Shown: piece after piece, positions 49,816-59,457 of the stretch
Layout of the letters: every line of letters starts with the position of its first letter
Numbering within the stretch: the stretch's first letter is position 1
Assembly (NCBI GenBank): GCA_045530725.1
Contig: JAZSCT010000020.1
Span: forward strand, 1 to 64,000
From: SIG435 sp045530725
GTDB taxonomy: Bacteria; Bacillota; Clostridia; UMGS1810
Direction: 5' to 3'
Length of the DNA: 64,000 nt
Notes under the pieces: generated by a model
Seen by the model: the letters and a program-made list of their open reading frames with translations, nothing else
What the model was told of the DNA's origin: nothing
The model's database searches: none
Made by a program: the position numbers and the translations under genes

Positions 49816-51606
49816 TTATTTTTCTAATGCAAGAGCCTGAATCTCTGCAAATTTTTTGTCGATATATTTTTTCTTATCCGCATAATACGACAGTTCCACT
49901 ATTGCCCCTGCATCGTTTGATACTATGGTTGTGGGTTTGTGGGTTTTCAGAGTTTTATATGCAGCAATTTCTTCTTCTGTCAATGGTGTTTCAATTGGTG
50001 TTTCAAGAATATACTGAACAATAACAGGGTTCTCGCTTGATGCTTTGCTTGATAGCCATGCCTTCAATTCTTCCACTGTTGCATGATTTGAAACAATTCG
50101 CATTGTTGTATAATTGGCTTCGGGGTTTACCCAAGCACCAAATCCATCTGCGAATGAAGTACCTTTGTATTGAAAATGTGTCCACAAAGAATCATTTGAA
50201 AGTGTCCTTGGCAGGTTTGTCACCACATCATATCTTGTAAAGCCTTCTTTGAACCCTTGTTGAATCTTTGATATTTTCCATCTTTCTTCACCAGACAATA
50301 CATATTTATGCACCCTTTGAATGTACACACCTTTTTCAAGATCGATTTCATCAGCCACCCACATCTGACCGTTCTCATCAGTAACATTACCACCGGATTC
50401 AACAGGAATACCGAGTAGTCCATTTGGTGTAGAAAAGATTGCTGTTTGTGGTTCTCTGTACTCATCATAGGTTTCATCCCCATCCTGCCACAATAATGGT
50501 CTTATTGTTCCAGGCTTGATTGTTGAACCTGTTGCACCATGCCCGGTGTAGAACCTCATGGAAATCCTTTTGTTTCCTTCAAACAATGACGATATGTCCG
50601 GGCTTCGCATTAGATTCGCTTCTTCATTATTTGAGAATGTATAGAAGGATTTTCCATCCGCAAGCATCTTGATTACAAAAGCCGGGCTTGTTATTCTCTC
50701 AAATTTAACATGCAGCTTTCCAGGTTTCAAAAACTTTCTCACTTCTGCATCTGATATTGTGCTATACTTTGTAAATTCTTCCGTCAATGCTCCTGAACCG
50801 CTGACAGTCAATGAACCATCCCCATTATTTGTGACTGTTGCACCGCCTGCCGAATGATTTTGAATCCATTCAGGGTTAAACAACTGTTTTCCTCTGATAT
50901 GTACCCCAACACTTCCACCTTCTGCAACGCTGTTCATTGCCTGTGGATATTCAGGGGATGGGGAAGGTGCAAGTCCTGTGTAGGGTTCATATTCGCCAAT
51001 GGTGTCACCTTCTACAATCATGATTTTGCTGAACTGAAGTGTTCCTGCTGATACAGTCTTCTTTATGTCAAGCCAGCATTCTTCATCCGGTGTTTTCAAC
51101 GTGATTTCAGTGTCGTATGTGCTTTTAGATGATATATATACACCACCTGAACCATAAAATGAGAGTGTCAAGCATCCAGTAGTGGTTGTTGTATTATCGA
51201 CAAAATCATATAACTTGATTGTTATACTTGATGAACTCGGCACTTTGACAAGTTTTTCAACATCTCTGGATGAACTCTGCCCACTTGCATTCTGAAATAA
51301 ACTTCCATATGCACCGGCACCACTTCCTACAGTCCACAGTCCTGTACTTCCATCATAAGAATTTCTGGGTTGACCATTCAGCAACCTTTCATCAAAAAGA
51401 TTTGCACCGCTTGTCTTCGCCTGGTCTGTTCTTCCGTATATCTTCATTCCTACAATGGGTGCATCTGCGCCATCGTCAATTACAAAGTTTTTACCCGATT
51501 TTGTAGCAATTATCCCTGAATTTTTGGATATCTCACGGACAACATCTCCAAGTTTTGCATTGTGCTTCGCTCTATCCGAGCGATTCAACCGCTTAAGTTT
51601 TGCCAT
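49816..51606 (-). CDS. Putative receptor-binding / appendage protein
   Basis: 596 residues, mostly beta-strands, with two carbohydrate-binding-like sandwiches (GANLFDERLLNG near 85-200; GKQLFNPEWIQ near 240-350). It shares its N-terminal RSDRAKHNAKLGD motif and its C-terminal coiled end KKYIDKKFAEIQALALEK with the next gene upstream, so the two were built from the same modules. It probably forms part of the host-contact structure. No catalytic motif is seen. Confidence 0.65.
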   Translation of the reverse strand: MAKLKRLNRSDRAKHNAKLGDVVREISKNSGIIATKSGKNFVIDDGADAPIVGMKIYGRTDQAKTSGANLFDERLLNGQPRNSYDGSTGLWTVGSGAGAYGSLFQNASGQSSSRDVEKLVKVPSSSSITIKLYDFVDNTTTTTGCLTLSFYGSGGVYISSKSTYDTEITLKTPDEECWLDIKKTVSAGTLQFSKIMIVEGDTIGEYEPYTGLAPSPSPEYPQAMNSVAEGGSVGVHIRGKQLFNPEWIQNHSAGGATVTNNGDGSLTVSGSGALTEEFTKYSTISDAEVRKFLKPGKLHVKFERITSPAFVIKMLADGKSFYTFSNNEEANLMRSPDISSLFEGNKRISMRFYTGHGATGSTIKPGTIRPLLWQDGDETYDEYREPQTAIFSTPNGLLGIPVESGGNVTDENGQMWVADEIDLEKGVYIQRVHKYVLSGEERWKISKIQQGFKEGFTRYDVVTNLPRTLSNDSLWTHFQYKGTSFADGFGAWVNPEANYTTMRIVSNHATVEELKAWLSSKASSENPVIVQYILETPIETPLTEEEIAAYKTLKTHKPTTIVSNDAGAIVELSYYADKKKYIDKKFAEIQALALEK

Positions 51607-52179
51607 TTACATCACCTGACTTTCAAGGATAATTGCCTCCATCTCAGCAACTTTCTCATCAATGTACTTCTTTGTATCTGCTACATAACTTACTTTAACC
51701 GATACACCTTCACAGGTAACTGTCATATTTTCTGTATATGGGGTTATCTCTGCAAATGCCTTCAAAGTTTCGTCCGGAAGAGGTGTGACTATTTCTTTGT
51801 CAAGGGAAAGATATTCCTCGCCGTTGTAATATATTCTCTGAATATATACTCCCAATCCCAGATTGATTTCATCATATGTTCCATCTATTGCACGGAGGTG
51901 AATTTCTCCTGTGTAAATTGGGATAATTTTAGTTTCCTTCCCATCTGATATCGTGATATCCCAAGTATCACCGCGCGTACCATTGTCGGCAACAATGATA
52001 ATATTCTCGAAAGGCACACCTTCCATAGCATCATTGATAGGAACCGAGCCATCAGTTTCAACGATAATTGCTCCTATTCCTTTGTTCAGCGTTTCTCCAA
52101 GCAGGTCCCCAAGTCTCGCATCATACTCCGCTCTTCCTGAACGATTGAGGGCATTAATCTGTCTCTTCGATAGTTTCAT
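51607..52179 (-). CDS. Small paralogous appendage protein
   Basis: 190 residues. RSGRAEYDARLGD near the N-terminus and KKYIDEKVAEMEAIIL near the C-terminus match the ends of the 596-residue neighbour, which has a large sugar-binding insert between them. The middle part here is a single beta domain. The genes abut with no gap. It may be an assembly adaptor or a reduced version of the same appendage. Confidence 0.6.
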   Translation of the reverse strand: MKLSKRQINALNRSGRAEYDARLGDLLGETLNKGIGAIIVETDGSVPINDAMEGVPFENIIIVADNGTRGDTWDITISDGKETKIIPIYTGEIHLRAIDGTYDEINLGLGVYIQRIYYNGEEYLSLDKEIVTPLPDETLKAFAEITPYTENMTVTCEGVSVKVSYVADTKKYIDEKVAEMEAIILESQVM

Positions 52180-52182
52180 ATC

Positions 52183-52494
52183 TTATACCCCCTTTGTTAA
52201 GTGGATTTCAACTCTTGTCTGTTCATATTCTTCTGCATATCTTATTACTGCAGATGATACCTTATCATACCCGGTTAAAGGTATTGTGGTTTCTTTTTCT
52301 TCTTCATCTACCGATATAAAAGACAAATCAGAAATATTTTCTTCAGAAATAATTTTGTCTATATCTGCAGATGTCACAATACCTATCAAAGAAAATGACA
52401 AAATCCACCCTGCGGCAACACCTGATTTAAACACTTTCTGCTCTGTCGGTGTAGAACATTCGAAAGATGTTCCGTCTTTAAACTTTACTTTCAT
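52183..52494 (-). CDS. Hypothetical phage structural protein
   Basis: 103 residues, beta-rich, with a hydrophobic run (GVAAGWILSFSLIGIV) that may be buried rather than membrane-spanning. AGGAGATG precedes ATG 52494. It overlaps the preceding gene by 17 bases and sits among appendage genes. Not recognised. Confidence 0.5.
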   Translation of the reverse strand: MKVKFKDGTSFECSTPTEQKVFKSGVAAGWILSFSLIGIVTSADIDKIISEENISDLSFISVDEEEKETTIPLTGYDKVSSAVIRYAEEYEQTRVEIHLTKGV

Positions 52495-52771
52495 CAATTA
52501 CATCTCCTTTTATTAATTTGAGTGATATTTTACAAGTTGAATCAGCATTATATTCAATGAATAGTCCAACCATTTTTGTGTTTTTTGTGTCGGGCAATCT
52601 GCCTTTTAGTAAATCATCATAGAAGTAAAACGTGTTATCTTCAAACAGATTTGCTACATCACAAGAGGTAATAGGTTCGATTGTTGAAAACTGTATGATC
52701 TTTCTGTCACCAATTATCCTTGTTCGTATTTTGCTACATTTATAAGACTTTTCGCCTTTGCATATTAACAT
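52478..52771 (-). CDS. Hypothetical phage protein
   Basis: 97 residues from ATG 52771, preceded by AGGGAGAAG; the longer frame to 52801 has no ribosome site. Beta-rich, with a C-terminal VGLFIEYNADSTCKISLKL. No family recognised; its place in the operon suggests a minor structural or fibre-associated protein. Confidence 0.5.
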   Translation of the reverse strand: MLICKGEKSYKCSKIRTRIIGDRKIIQFSTIEPITSCDVANLFEDNTFYFYDDLLKGRLPDTKNTKMVGLFIEYNADSTCKISLKLIKGDVIDESKV

Positions 52772-52782
52772 ATTTCTTCTCC

Positions 52783-53856
52783 CTACAAGCTGTCTATGCA
52801 ATCATTTATACAGTTGGCAAGTGCAATAAAATAACTTCCAAGAACATCATCATCCGGTTCAACCTTATCCATTCCAGTACCCCACGCAAAATCAAGATTG
52901 TTTCTTAAAGAATTAAACCTAAGAGCAGATAGTTCTTTGTCGTTATATTTCATTCGTGTATTTAAAAGCGTTGCATAAAATGTATCCCAAGTACGCCCTT
53001 TGTAGTGTAGCAATTCATTGACTTTGTTACACAGGTCGTCCCATACATAAAATGAAAAATCGGTAGTTTTACCATTGTATAGTACAGCATTATGAGCAGT
53101 TTTCATTTGAGTAGCATCGCTTGTAGCCCCTGCACTTTCCCAATCCCATTTGGCGGGAATATCTGGTGTATAAATCTTCAAAGTGGTAGTTCCTGAACCT
53201 GAAGGATCAAGGCACCTTAACCAAACATAATATGTTGTATTCGCTTTAACTTCGTAGTCAATATAAAAGTTAGAATCAGTTCCGCTATCATCATCTTCAA
53301 CAAGCCAATTTGTTGGTTCCCCATCGCTCCAAGATGTTGATGTGCTTATCCAGCCAATTGTATCAACTGAACCTTCAGTGCAGATTGATGCCATACCATT
53401 GCCTGAAAAAGTCACTTCTCTGCAATATAGAGTATAAGGTTCTAACGAGATTTCTTCTGTTTTATCATATTTTAAAGTGCCATAGTTAGTTGCGTGGACT
53501 CCCCAAGTTTCGCCTTCTTCACCGCCACCCTCGTACTCGTCATCAATTTCGCCTTCAGCTCTGATGTAGATATCATAGTCGCCATAATATGTATATGGGT
53601 GTAACTCTGTATATTGTGCATCTTCATCGGGATAAATTGCTATAACTCTATAAGCCCAACGGGTAAATCTGCAACCTTCAGCAGACAAAGCTTCGAATTT
53701 TATATAACAACCATCAATATATGTAGCATCTATAACCGCAGTATCTCCGTAATATACATCATCCCATTTGTTAACGATTTTCCCACTTGTTTCTGCCACT
53801 TGTGATACACGCACTCTTGATATACATTCGTCAGAGCCATAAACTGTTATTTGCAC
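52783..53856 (-). CDS. Putative phage appendage / tail protein
   Basis: 357 residues. The N-terminal ~120 residues are a beta domain, then an acidic glycine linker (DDEYEGGGEEGE), a jelly-roll-like domain (~130-245) ending in a visual-pigment-free beta-sandwich pattern, and a helical C-terminal domain (~250-357). No enzyme motif. It follows the coiled-coil fibre gene by 12 bases and probably belongs to the same host-contact structure. Confidence 0.55.
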   Translation of the reverse strand: MQITVYGSDECISRVRVSQVAETSGKIVNKWDDVYYGDTAVIDATYIDGCYIKFEALSAEGCRFTRWAYRVIAIYPDEDAQYTELHPYTYYGDYDIYIRAEGEIDDEYEGGGEEGETWGVHATNYGTLKYDKTEEISLEPYTLYCREVTFSGNGMASICTEGSVDTIGWISTSTSWSDGEPTNWLVEDDDSGTDSNFYIDYEVKANTTYYVWLRCLDPSGSGTTTLKIYTPDIPAKWDWESAGATSDATQMKTAHNAVLYNGKTTDFSFYVWDDLCNKVNELLHYKGRTWDTFYATLLNTRMKYNDKELSALRFNSLRNNLDFAWGTGMDKVEPDDDVLGSYFIALANCINDCIDSL

Positions 53857-53868
53857 AAACCCACCGCC

Positions 53869-54927
53869 TTAACCGAATACTGCAACCACTGTTCCTGCGC
53901 CACCGCCACCTGCATTTGCAAGAACCCAATCCTGTGTTGCAAGTAACATTCCGTTGGCATATATATCAGGCGAATCTTCATGATCACCATATAAAGACAT
54001 ACCTACAAATTTAATTTTTGGATTGGCACTCTCTGTCACATCAACCACAAAACCTCCTGCAGTTTTACCCATATCACTCTCGTGCATCTTTAGTGTCATA
54101 TCTGTGTAAGCATATCCTCTATCTGTGCAGGTTTGTGAATTTTTCATAGAACTTCTACCAAAACTATAATGCGGCTTATTATTTACATAGTATTTAAGAA
54201 GCCCCCCATATCCGTCATCCAAATTTGGTTCAATGGCCCATCCTTCAACTTGTTTATCTGAATCGTAAAATCGCAATCCGTCACTGGCAAAAGTGGAATA
54301 CGTGTTTTGAGATGTTATCATTTTGATATTTTCAGGTGTTATCTTTATCCCAGTTAAGTAATTATTTAACATATCACCTGTATAATTCCCGCTTATAATT
54401 GCGATTATCTCATCGCTTTGCAAATTGATTTTTCCTTCTAAATCGCTCAAATTTCCTTGTGTTTCAGTTACAGATATAGAGATATCATCTGCTTTTTGCG
54501 AGATTTCTGATACGCTGGACACCGTTGCATACTCACCTTTGATTAGGTCGGTTACATAACCATGCGAAACCGTAGTTTTTATGAGTGTTGCAGTCTGTAA
54601 GGTTGTAGAATATTCTTTAAGAGACTCTTTTAAGTTCTCTTTAGATACCTTTGTTTCGATAGCACTTGCAGTCTGTCTTATCTCTGATTGCATCTTAATC
54701 ATACTGGTATCATAGTCTTCCATCTTCACAGAAAGTTCTTTTGCAGTCTGCTTGATTTCGAGAGATGCTTTGTCCTGTTTTACCTTAAAGGATTCAGAGA
54801 AGTTATCTATATCGAGGTTTTCGAGATCATCCTTAAGATTTCGCTTAAGTTTGATAATTGTATCTTCGAGGTCTATAACTTTCTTTAGCAAATTATCATA
54901 TTCTCTTTTGCTTACAAAATCAGACAT
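53869..54927 (-). CDS. Coiled-coil tail fibre-like protein
   Basis: 352 residues. The first ~180 residues are heptad-rich helices with repeated T(A)xExxVxxxD-type phrases (KQTAKELSVKMED, RQTASAIETKVSK), typical of fibre shafts of Firmicute phages. A globular part follows, and the end is a glycine-rich tip NAGGGGAGTVVAVFG. It overlaps the tail-tube-like gene by 8 bases. It probably forms a trimeric fibre linking the tail to the receptor-binding proteins. Confidence 0.7.
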   Translation of the reverse strand: MSDFVSKREYDNLLKKVIDLEDTIIKLKRNLKDDLENLDIDNFSESFKVKQDKASLEIKQTAKELSVKMEDYDTSMIKMQSEIRQTASAIETKVSKENLKESLKEYSTTLQTATLIKTTVSHGYVTDLIKGEYATVSSVSEISQKADDISISVTETQGNLSDLEGKINLQSDEIIAIISGNYTGDMLNNYLTGIKITPENIKMITSQNTYSTFASDGLRFYDSDKQVEGWAIEPNLDDGYGGLLKYYVNNKPHYSFGRSSMKNSQTCTDRGYAYTDMTLKMHESDMGKTAGGFVVDVTESANPKIKFVGMSLYGDHEDSPDIYANGMLLATQDWVLANAGGGGAGTVVAVFG

Positions 54928-57118
54928 ACAGATTACCTCCCGATGATGTAATAAGATTCATACTGTGAAGTTTCATATATCCTGTACCTTCAAAACGGAG
55001 TTTTAAAGAATAGTTTGCACTCTGACGAACAAGGACCCTTATAGGTTTAATTCCGTCTAATTTCTCCCCGAAATAAATCTCTGTTGGTTCTTTATCGTCA
55101 TATATTGCAGAAACTTTGAGTGATGCACTCTGAAATTCCGCATAGATCTGAAACTTATTAAGATGCTTTATATCTACCGTGTGATTTGTCATTACATCGG
55201 TTTCAAAACTCCATTCCTGACCCGTATAAGTATTCGTATCAAGTTTATATATGCCGTTATGCTCACAAGCCATATACATACCTGTATCATTTTGCGCAAA
55301 GCCTACTACTGAATCTGCAGTATCTCCATTTAGCGATACTGTTCTTTCGGACCATTCACCAACGTAGGTGTCATACACGAACAGTCTTGCGTTGTCGTTT
55401 TCGTCCAAACAATACAAGAAATAACACCTTCCGTCGGTACCGCTTATGGGATCCTTGAACTTCTTTACTCCCAGAGGATGGCTTATGATTCTTGGATTGC
55501 CACCATTGTATGTGATAACTTTCTCTCCGGTACAGAAAATCAAAGTTCCGTTTACATCCTGTACAGATTGATTATTGACTGCGCCTTCATTGAAGATATC
55601 AAGTAGTCTGAAGGGATTTTTGTTGTTTCGGACTTCCTGCATATTATCTTTTTTGAAAAGTAATACACTATTTTGGAATGTGGTTATCCCGGTGAAGTCT
55701 CCATCCGCTTTTGTATTGGATTGAGAAGAAGAACACCAGGCGTTACTCTCGTTATATTCATCAACCGTATCAAGATTCCAGTTTGTATAATCATTAAATC
55801 CCGAAGCATAAACCTTCGAACCGCCCACACCGAATACTCTCGACTGATGAACAACCGCATATTGAATGGCAGGGCAGGTAGGAATTATGACTTTTCTCCA
55901 CTTCTTTTTTTCTTCGTTAAACTGATACACATCCAAAGTTTTGGTGTTTCGATATAATTTCGACTCATCTACACCATCAATATTGAGGATGTAGTACGGT
56001 TCTGTCCCTTCACTGTCGAGAGTAGTTATGCGAACAAATTCTCGTTCATCATTCATAACTATTGTCACATTTTCTTTTCCTTCTGTTCCTTTTTGCGAAA
56101 AACTCTCGTAAAATTCAAAACCCTCATCCTCATACATACCATAACCTATAAAAGAATATGTTGTATCTCTTTCGAGGCGAGTAATAAGAACCTCAGCGGA
56201 TGAAAAGCCATCATCGTTTGCGAATTCGAATATTATATTTCTGGGCTCTGAAGTACTGCTCGTAAATCCCGTACTTTTCGAGATACCAACAAGTTTGTAC
56301 TTGGATATATTTCCGAATTGCAATTTAACATGGGTGTTCCCAACGCTTAATACCTTGAAAAAAGGTTCTCCGACATCTTCGGATTCTTCATCGAATATAA
56401 CACTTCTGCTGAGTTCGTCAGATTCATACTTTGTTTCAACATAATTGCTATCAATATCTGTTGTTTCCGGTTCTATGTTTTGAAGTGTGAATGATGTGTC
56501 ATCGGCATCAGAACCAATTGCAATATCATAATCCATAGTCTTTTTATCCGGGAAAATAACCAACTTTCTGGTCACATCATTTGCCAATGGATTAAGCGGA
56601 GCAGTATTCACATTAAACTGGACTATACTTCTTGGAACGAGAGTATTTTCATATCCTTCAATTTCTTCGCATTGAACGGTAGTACCGTCATTTACTGTTA
56701 TTTTATACTTAGAACGTAAAACAGACTTATACACTTTTATTTTTTCTTCGGTAGTGTCGATTGACGTAACAAATGTAGCATTATTTTTTATTTTTTCTTC
56801 ACTTGTAAGTGAATTATTCCACTGCGACCATATAACAATTATCTTTCCTTCAAAAGGATGAATGGAGTGAATTTTATGTTCGAATCCATCCATTACACCA
56901 AGGGTTTGTGATGTTATACAATTATTTGGAATTGGCGAAGGTGTAAGATAAGGTGCTTTTTCAGTAGAGATATTTTTTTCCATACTGAGAGCACCTGTAT
57001 CAACAGTCTGCTCATAGTTAAGACCACTCCAATTTAACTTGGTAGTCTGATACTTCTTGGATGATGAAGGAATAGGCTCCTGAAGATATGTAAGTTCTTG
57101 CTCTTTCTTTTTTGCCAT
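54920..57118 (-). CDS. Tail tube B-like (gp12-type) beta-propeller protein
   Basis: 732 residues, almost wholly beta. The N-terminal LNWSGLNYEQTVDTGALSME sets out surface contacts, and the C-terminal half has blade-like repeats (VVHQSRVFGVGGSKVYASG, FQNSVLLFKKDNMQEV, NGTLIFCTGEKVITYNGG) as in the nozzle/tail-tube-B proteins of podoviruses. A fibronectin-like insert lies at ~250-340. It is the only candidate for a main tail protein; no long-tail tube, sheath or tape-measure gene exists in the operon, which argues for a short-tailed virion. Confidence 0.7.
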   Translation of the reverse strand: MAKKKEQELTYLQEPIPSSSKKYQTTKLNWSGLNYEQTVDTGALSMEKNISTEKAPYLTPSPIPNNCITSQTLGVMDGFEHKIHSIHPFEGKIIVIWSQWNNSLTSEEKIKNNATFVTSIDTTEEKIKVYKSVLRSKYKITVNDGTTVQCEEIEGYENTLVPRSIVQFNVNTAPLNPLANDVTRKLVIFPDKKTMDYDIAIGSDADDTSFTLQNIEPETTDIDSNYVETKYESDELSRSVIFDEESEDVGEPFFKVLSVGNTHVKLQFGNISKYKLVGISKSTGFTSSTSEPRNIIFEFANDDGFSSAEVLITRLERDTTYSFIGYGMYEDEGFEFYESFSQKGTEGKENVTIVMNDEREFVRITTLDSEGTEPYYILNIDGVDESKLYRNTKTLDVYQFNEEKKKWRKVIIPTCPAIQYAVVHQSRVFGVGGSKVYASGFNDYTNWNLDTVDEYNESNAWCSSSQSNTKADGDFTGITTFQNSVLLFKKDNMQEVRNNKNPFRLLDIFNEGAVNNQSVQDVNGTLIFCTGEKVITYNGGNPRIISHPLGVKKFKDPISGTDGRCYFLYCLDENDNARLFVYDTYVGEWSERTVSLNGDTADSVVGFAQNDTGMYMACEHNGIYKLDTNTYTGQEWSFETDVMTNHTVDIKHLNKFQIYAEFQSASLKVSAIYDDKEPTEIYFGEKLDGIKPIRVLVRQSANYSLKLRFEGTGYMKLHSMNLITSSGGNLYV

Positions 57119-57130
57119 CGTGTCACATCC

Positions 57131-57589
57131 TCACAAAATACCGAACCTCGGTCTTTTTTGTTCCATCCAGATTTTGAACTCTTCGAGTTTCACATTGTAC
57201 AGCGCAGTCCACTTGGCGCACAGTTCATCTTCGTTGGCGATTCGATATAATGATGCCTTAAGTTTCGCCTTAACAAGTTCTATGAACTCTATAGGCACCA
57301 TTACTTCACCTTCTACATATTCAGATCCATCGCCTTTTATTGTCACTGTTTTGAGTTCGGGCATTACATAATAGATAATCTTCATCATTGCCGAGCCTTT
57401 GGCGGAAGAATTGACAACCAATTCATTATTATTTTTAAAATATGTGTCCTTGAAGATATCAGCAGTCGCTACTGTACTCTCGATAAGCTGAGTACCATCA
57501 ACATATACTGCACATATATTTTCAAAACAATCAGGCCTCACTATGCCAGTCATAGTTGTTCCATCACAAAAATTAAATATAAAGTCCAT
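57131..57589 (-). CDS. Probable head-tail connector / tail tube A-like protein
   Basis: 152 residues. The first half is beta (NFCDGTTMTG), the C-terminal part helical (FIELVKAKLKASLYRIAN). It lies between the small connector-like genes and the tail-tube-B-like gene, the place of adaptor or tail-tube-A genes in podoviruses. AGAGGTGG precedes ATG 57589; GTG 57598 is the alternative. Assignment is positional. Confidence 0.5.
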   Translation of the reverse strand: MDFIFNFCDGTTMTGIVRPDCFENICAVYVDGTQLIESTVATADIFKDTYFKNNNELVVNSSAKGSAMMKIIYYVMPELKTVTIKGDGSEYVEGEVMVPIEFIELVKAKLKASLYRIANEDELCAKWTALYNVKLEEFKIWMEQKRPRFGIL

Positions 57590-57601
57590 ATATTCCACCT
57601 C

Positions 57602-57805
57602 TTACAAATCAAAATCAGGCAAATCAATAATGCCACCAACTGTAACAGTTGTTTCTGCCTGTTCCTTAATAACTTCTGAATATAATTTTCTCTCAAAAGC
57701 ATTAAGTTCATCTACGATAACCTGTTTTGAAACAGGGATGGCAATATCTGTTTCATTTAAAACTTCTTTTATAAGTTCATTTGCACTTTTGCCGCTGTTA
57801 AACAT
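57602..57805 (-). CDS. Small phage protein in connector region
   Basis: 67 residues from ATG 57805 after AAAGGTGG. Helical and charged (ANELIKEVLNETDIA, VIVDELNAFERKL), ending IIDLPDFDL. Not recognised; perhaps the N-terminal part of an adaptor, since it lies between two connector-type genes. Confidence 0.5.
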   Translation of the reverse strand: MFNSGKSANELIKEVLNETDIAIPVSKQVIVDELNAFERKLYSEVIKEQAETTVTVGGIIDLPDFDL

Positions 57806-57807
57806 AA

Positions 57808-58176
57808 TTACCACCTTTTCTTTCTTACTCGCCCACGAAGTTCTTCGGGCTGTTCTGATTTATGTTCTTCATACTGTTCTTTCCAGGCTTCTTTTACTGC
57901 CTGATTGGATTTTCGGATAAATTCTGTCTTATATATATCTCCACACCCTGCCATATACAAAATATTGTCTATAATAGGTTCGTGGAAGAATACCCTTGTT
58001 TTATCCTCATATTCTATATTCTCAGGCGCTTCAAATTTACAATCTTTTTTCATTACATACTTTGCATCAAACATCATACTGAGTTCATTTACCGATGCTT
58101 CATAATAATCAAAAAATCTTCTTTGCTCCAATGAGGTAACAAGAAGAACCCTTTCATACATTTTTTTAAATTCCAT
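57808..58176 (-). CDS. Hypothetical protein after the major capsid gene
   Basis: 122 residues from ATG 58176. Mixed alpha/beta with a basic C-terminus (RGRVRKKRW), which could contact DNA. First gene after the major capsid gene, separated from it by a hairpin, and in the place of head-completion or adaptor proteins. No family recognised. Confidence 0.5.
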   Translation of the reverse strand: MEFKKMYERVLLVTSLEQRRFFDYYEASVNELSMMFDAKYVMKKDCKFEAPENIEYEDKTRVFFHEPIIDNILYMAGCGDIYKTEFIRKSNQAVKEAWKEQYEEHKSEQPEELRGRVRKKRW

Positions 58177-58213
58177 ATTTATCACCAAAATATAATAATC
58201 AGCAAGTGCCTTT

Positions 58214-58241
58214 GTCCCCTCGGCTCATTTGCAGAGGGGAC
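58214..58241. other. RNA hairpin after the major capsid gene
   Basis: GTCCCCTC and GAGGGGAC form a perfect 8-bp GC-rich stem in the 82-base gap after the capsid gene. No T-run follows in either direction, so it is likely an mRNA-stabilising or processing hairpin or a weak terminator that raises capsid mRNA over downstream genes. Confidence 0.6.
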
Positions 58242-58258
58242 TTTCAGCAGTCAATCTT

Positions 58259-59431
58259 TTATGCTATGCAGTTTTTAATTCTTACGCAGCCGCCAGGATT
58301 CTTACAGAGAAGTTCACCATAGTTAAAGAGAAGTGCTCTGTAAGCAGAAGAGTCTTCCATAAGGTTGAAGATTCCGCCTCCCTGAAGTTCTGCAAACTGC
58401 CAGTCAAATGAGTGGAACTCAAATGCGTTTGTATCAACGCCCCAGATTTCGCCATTTGGAACGAAACTTTCATTCACACAGGCTACTTCTGTGTTTGAAA
58501 ATGCAAACTTCATTGCTTTGAATCCACCATTGAGTTCAAGGTTTGCTTCTGTTCTGTAGTTATTTACTCTCAGGTATTCAACGTATTCGTCATATGCACC
58601 GTCACCGAAGAGGAGCATATTGATGTTTGAATTCTTATACTGTTTTGCAGTTCTGAGTGTTTTGGTAATGATGCCATCGCCGAGATCACCCTCTGCATCC
58701 ATTACAGTAGGAATGAGATACTGAGAAGAAGCCTTTTCCACGCCATAGATTTTTGTAATGTTTTCATCAAAAATTGCGCCCAGACCTGTGATTTCTCTGT
58801 TGTAAGAGTTCTGAACAGTAATGAACCCTGCTTCACAAGTTACTGCTTTATCCAAGGTAATAACACCAGTTCCATCGGCAATTCTCTTTACCGCCTTAAT
58901 TCTTGCGGCTGAAACAGATGGTACTGTCGCTTTATCTTTATACATATCAATGATAAGACCTTCTTTGCAAAGTTTATGGTTGGCAACTGTTACTTCAGCA
59001 GAGTTGTTTACTGCAGATATAGTTGTAAGTTTACCTGTACCATCACCAAAGAGTGCTCTTCCCACATTCCACTTTGATGTTTCGTATCCTGCATTTACTT
59101 CTGTATCAAGGGCATTTGCCATAGCACCGGCATCGCCTGTAAGATGTACCGCTTTGTTGGAAATAACAATATTGCAATACATATCCTTTGCATTGATTTC
59201 GAAACCTTCAAATGGAACTGCGCCCGCTTTTGGTGTTGCTTCTCCCTCTGCACCGAAACCGAAACCACCGGAAAGACCGTATGGTGCAGTTGCTTTAATC
59301 TTTGAAGATGTCAATGGCACCTTCTTGATGCTTGCCAGAAATGGAGAAGGCTCTGTTGAGAGTTGATTCTGCCATGCGGGCAAATAGTTGTACTTTAACG
59401 CTTTTTCAAAATTAATAAGATTCTGTGGCAT
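58259..59431 (-). CDS. Major capsid protein (HK97-fold type)
   Basis: 390 residues. It starts with LINFEKALKYNYLPAW, has the N-arm region rich in small residues (GGFGFGAEGEATPKAGAVPFEGFE), and a C-terminal part with MLLFGDGAYDEYVEYLR and NGEIWGVDTNAFEF typical of N4-gp56-like or related phage capsid proteins. It follows the scaffold-like gene and precedes connector genes, the canonical place. The protein should form the capsid shell and is the most abundant virion component. Confidence 0.82.
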   Translation of the reverse strand: MPQNLINFEKALKYNYLPAWQNQLSTEPSPFLASIKKVPLTSSKIKATAPYGLSGGFGFGAEGEATPKAGAVPFEGFEINAKDMYCNIVISNKAVHLTGDAGAMANALDTEVNAGYETSKWNVGRALFGDGTGKLTTISAVNNSAEVTVANHKLCKEGLIIDMYKDKATVPSVSAARIKAVKRIADGTGVITLDKAVTCEAGFITVQNSYNREITGLGAIFDENITKIYGVEKASSQYLIPTVMDAEGDLGDGIITKTLRTAKQYKNSNINMLLFGDGAYDEYVEYLRVNNYRTEANLELNGGFKAMKFAFSNTEVACVNESFVPNGEIWGVDTNAFEFHSFDWQFAELQGGGIFNLMEDSSAYRALLFNYGELLCKNPGGCVRIKNCIA

Positions 59432-59457
59432 ATTTTTTCATCCTTTCTTTGTTTGTA

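Noticed and set aside
58214..58241. Hairpin after the capsid gene as an intrinsic terminator
   Set aside because: Strong stem but no T-run on either strand, and the operon must continue through it.
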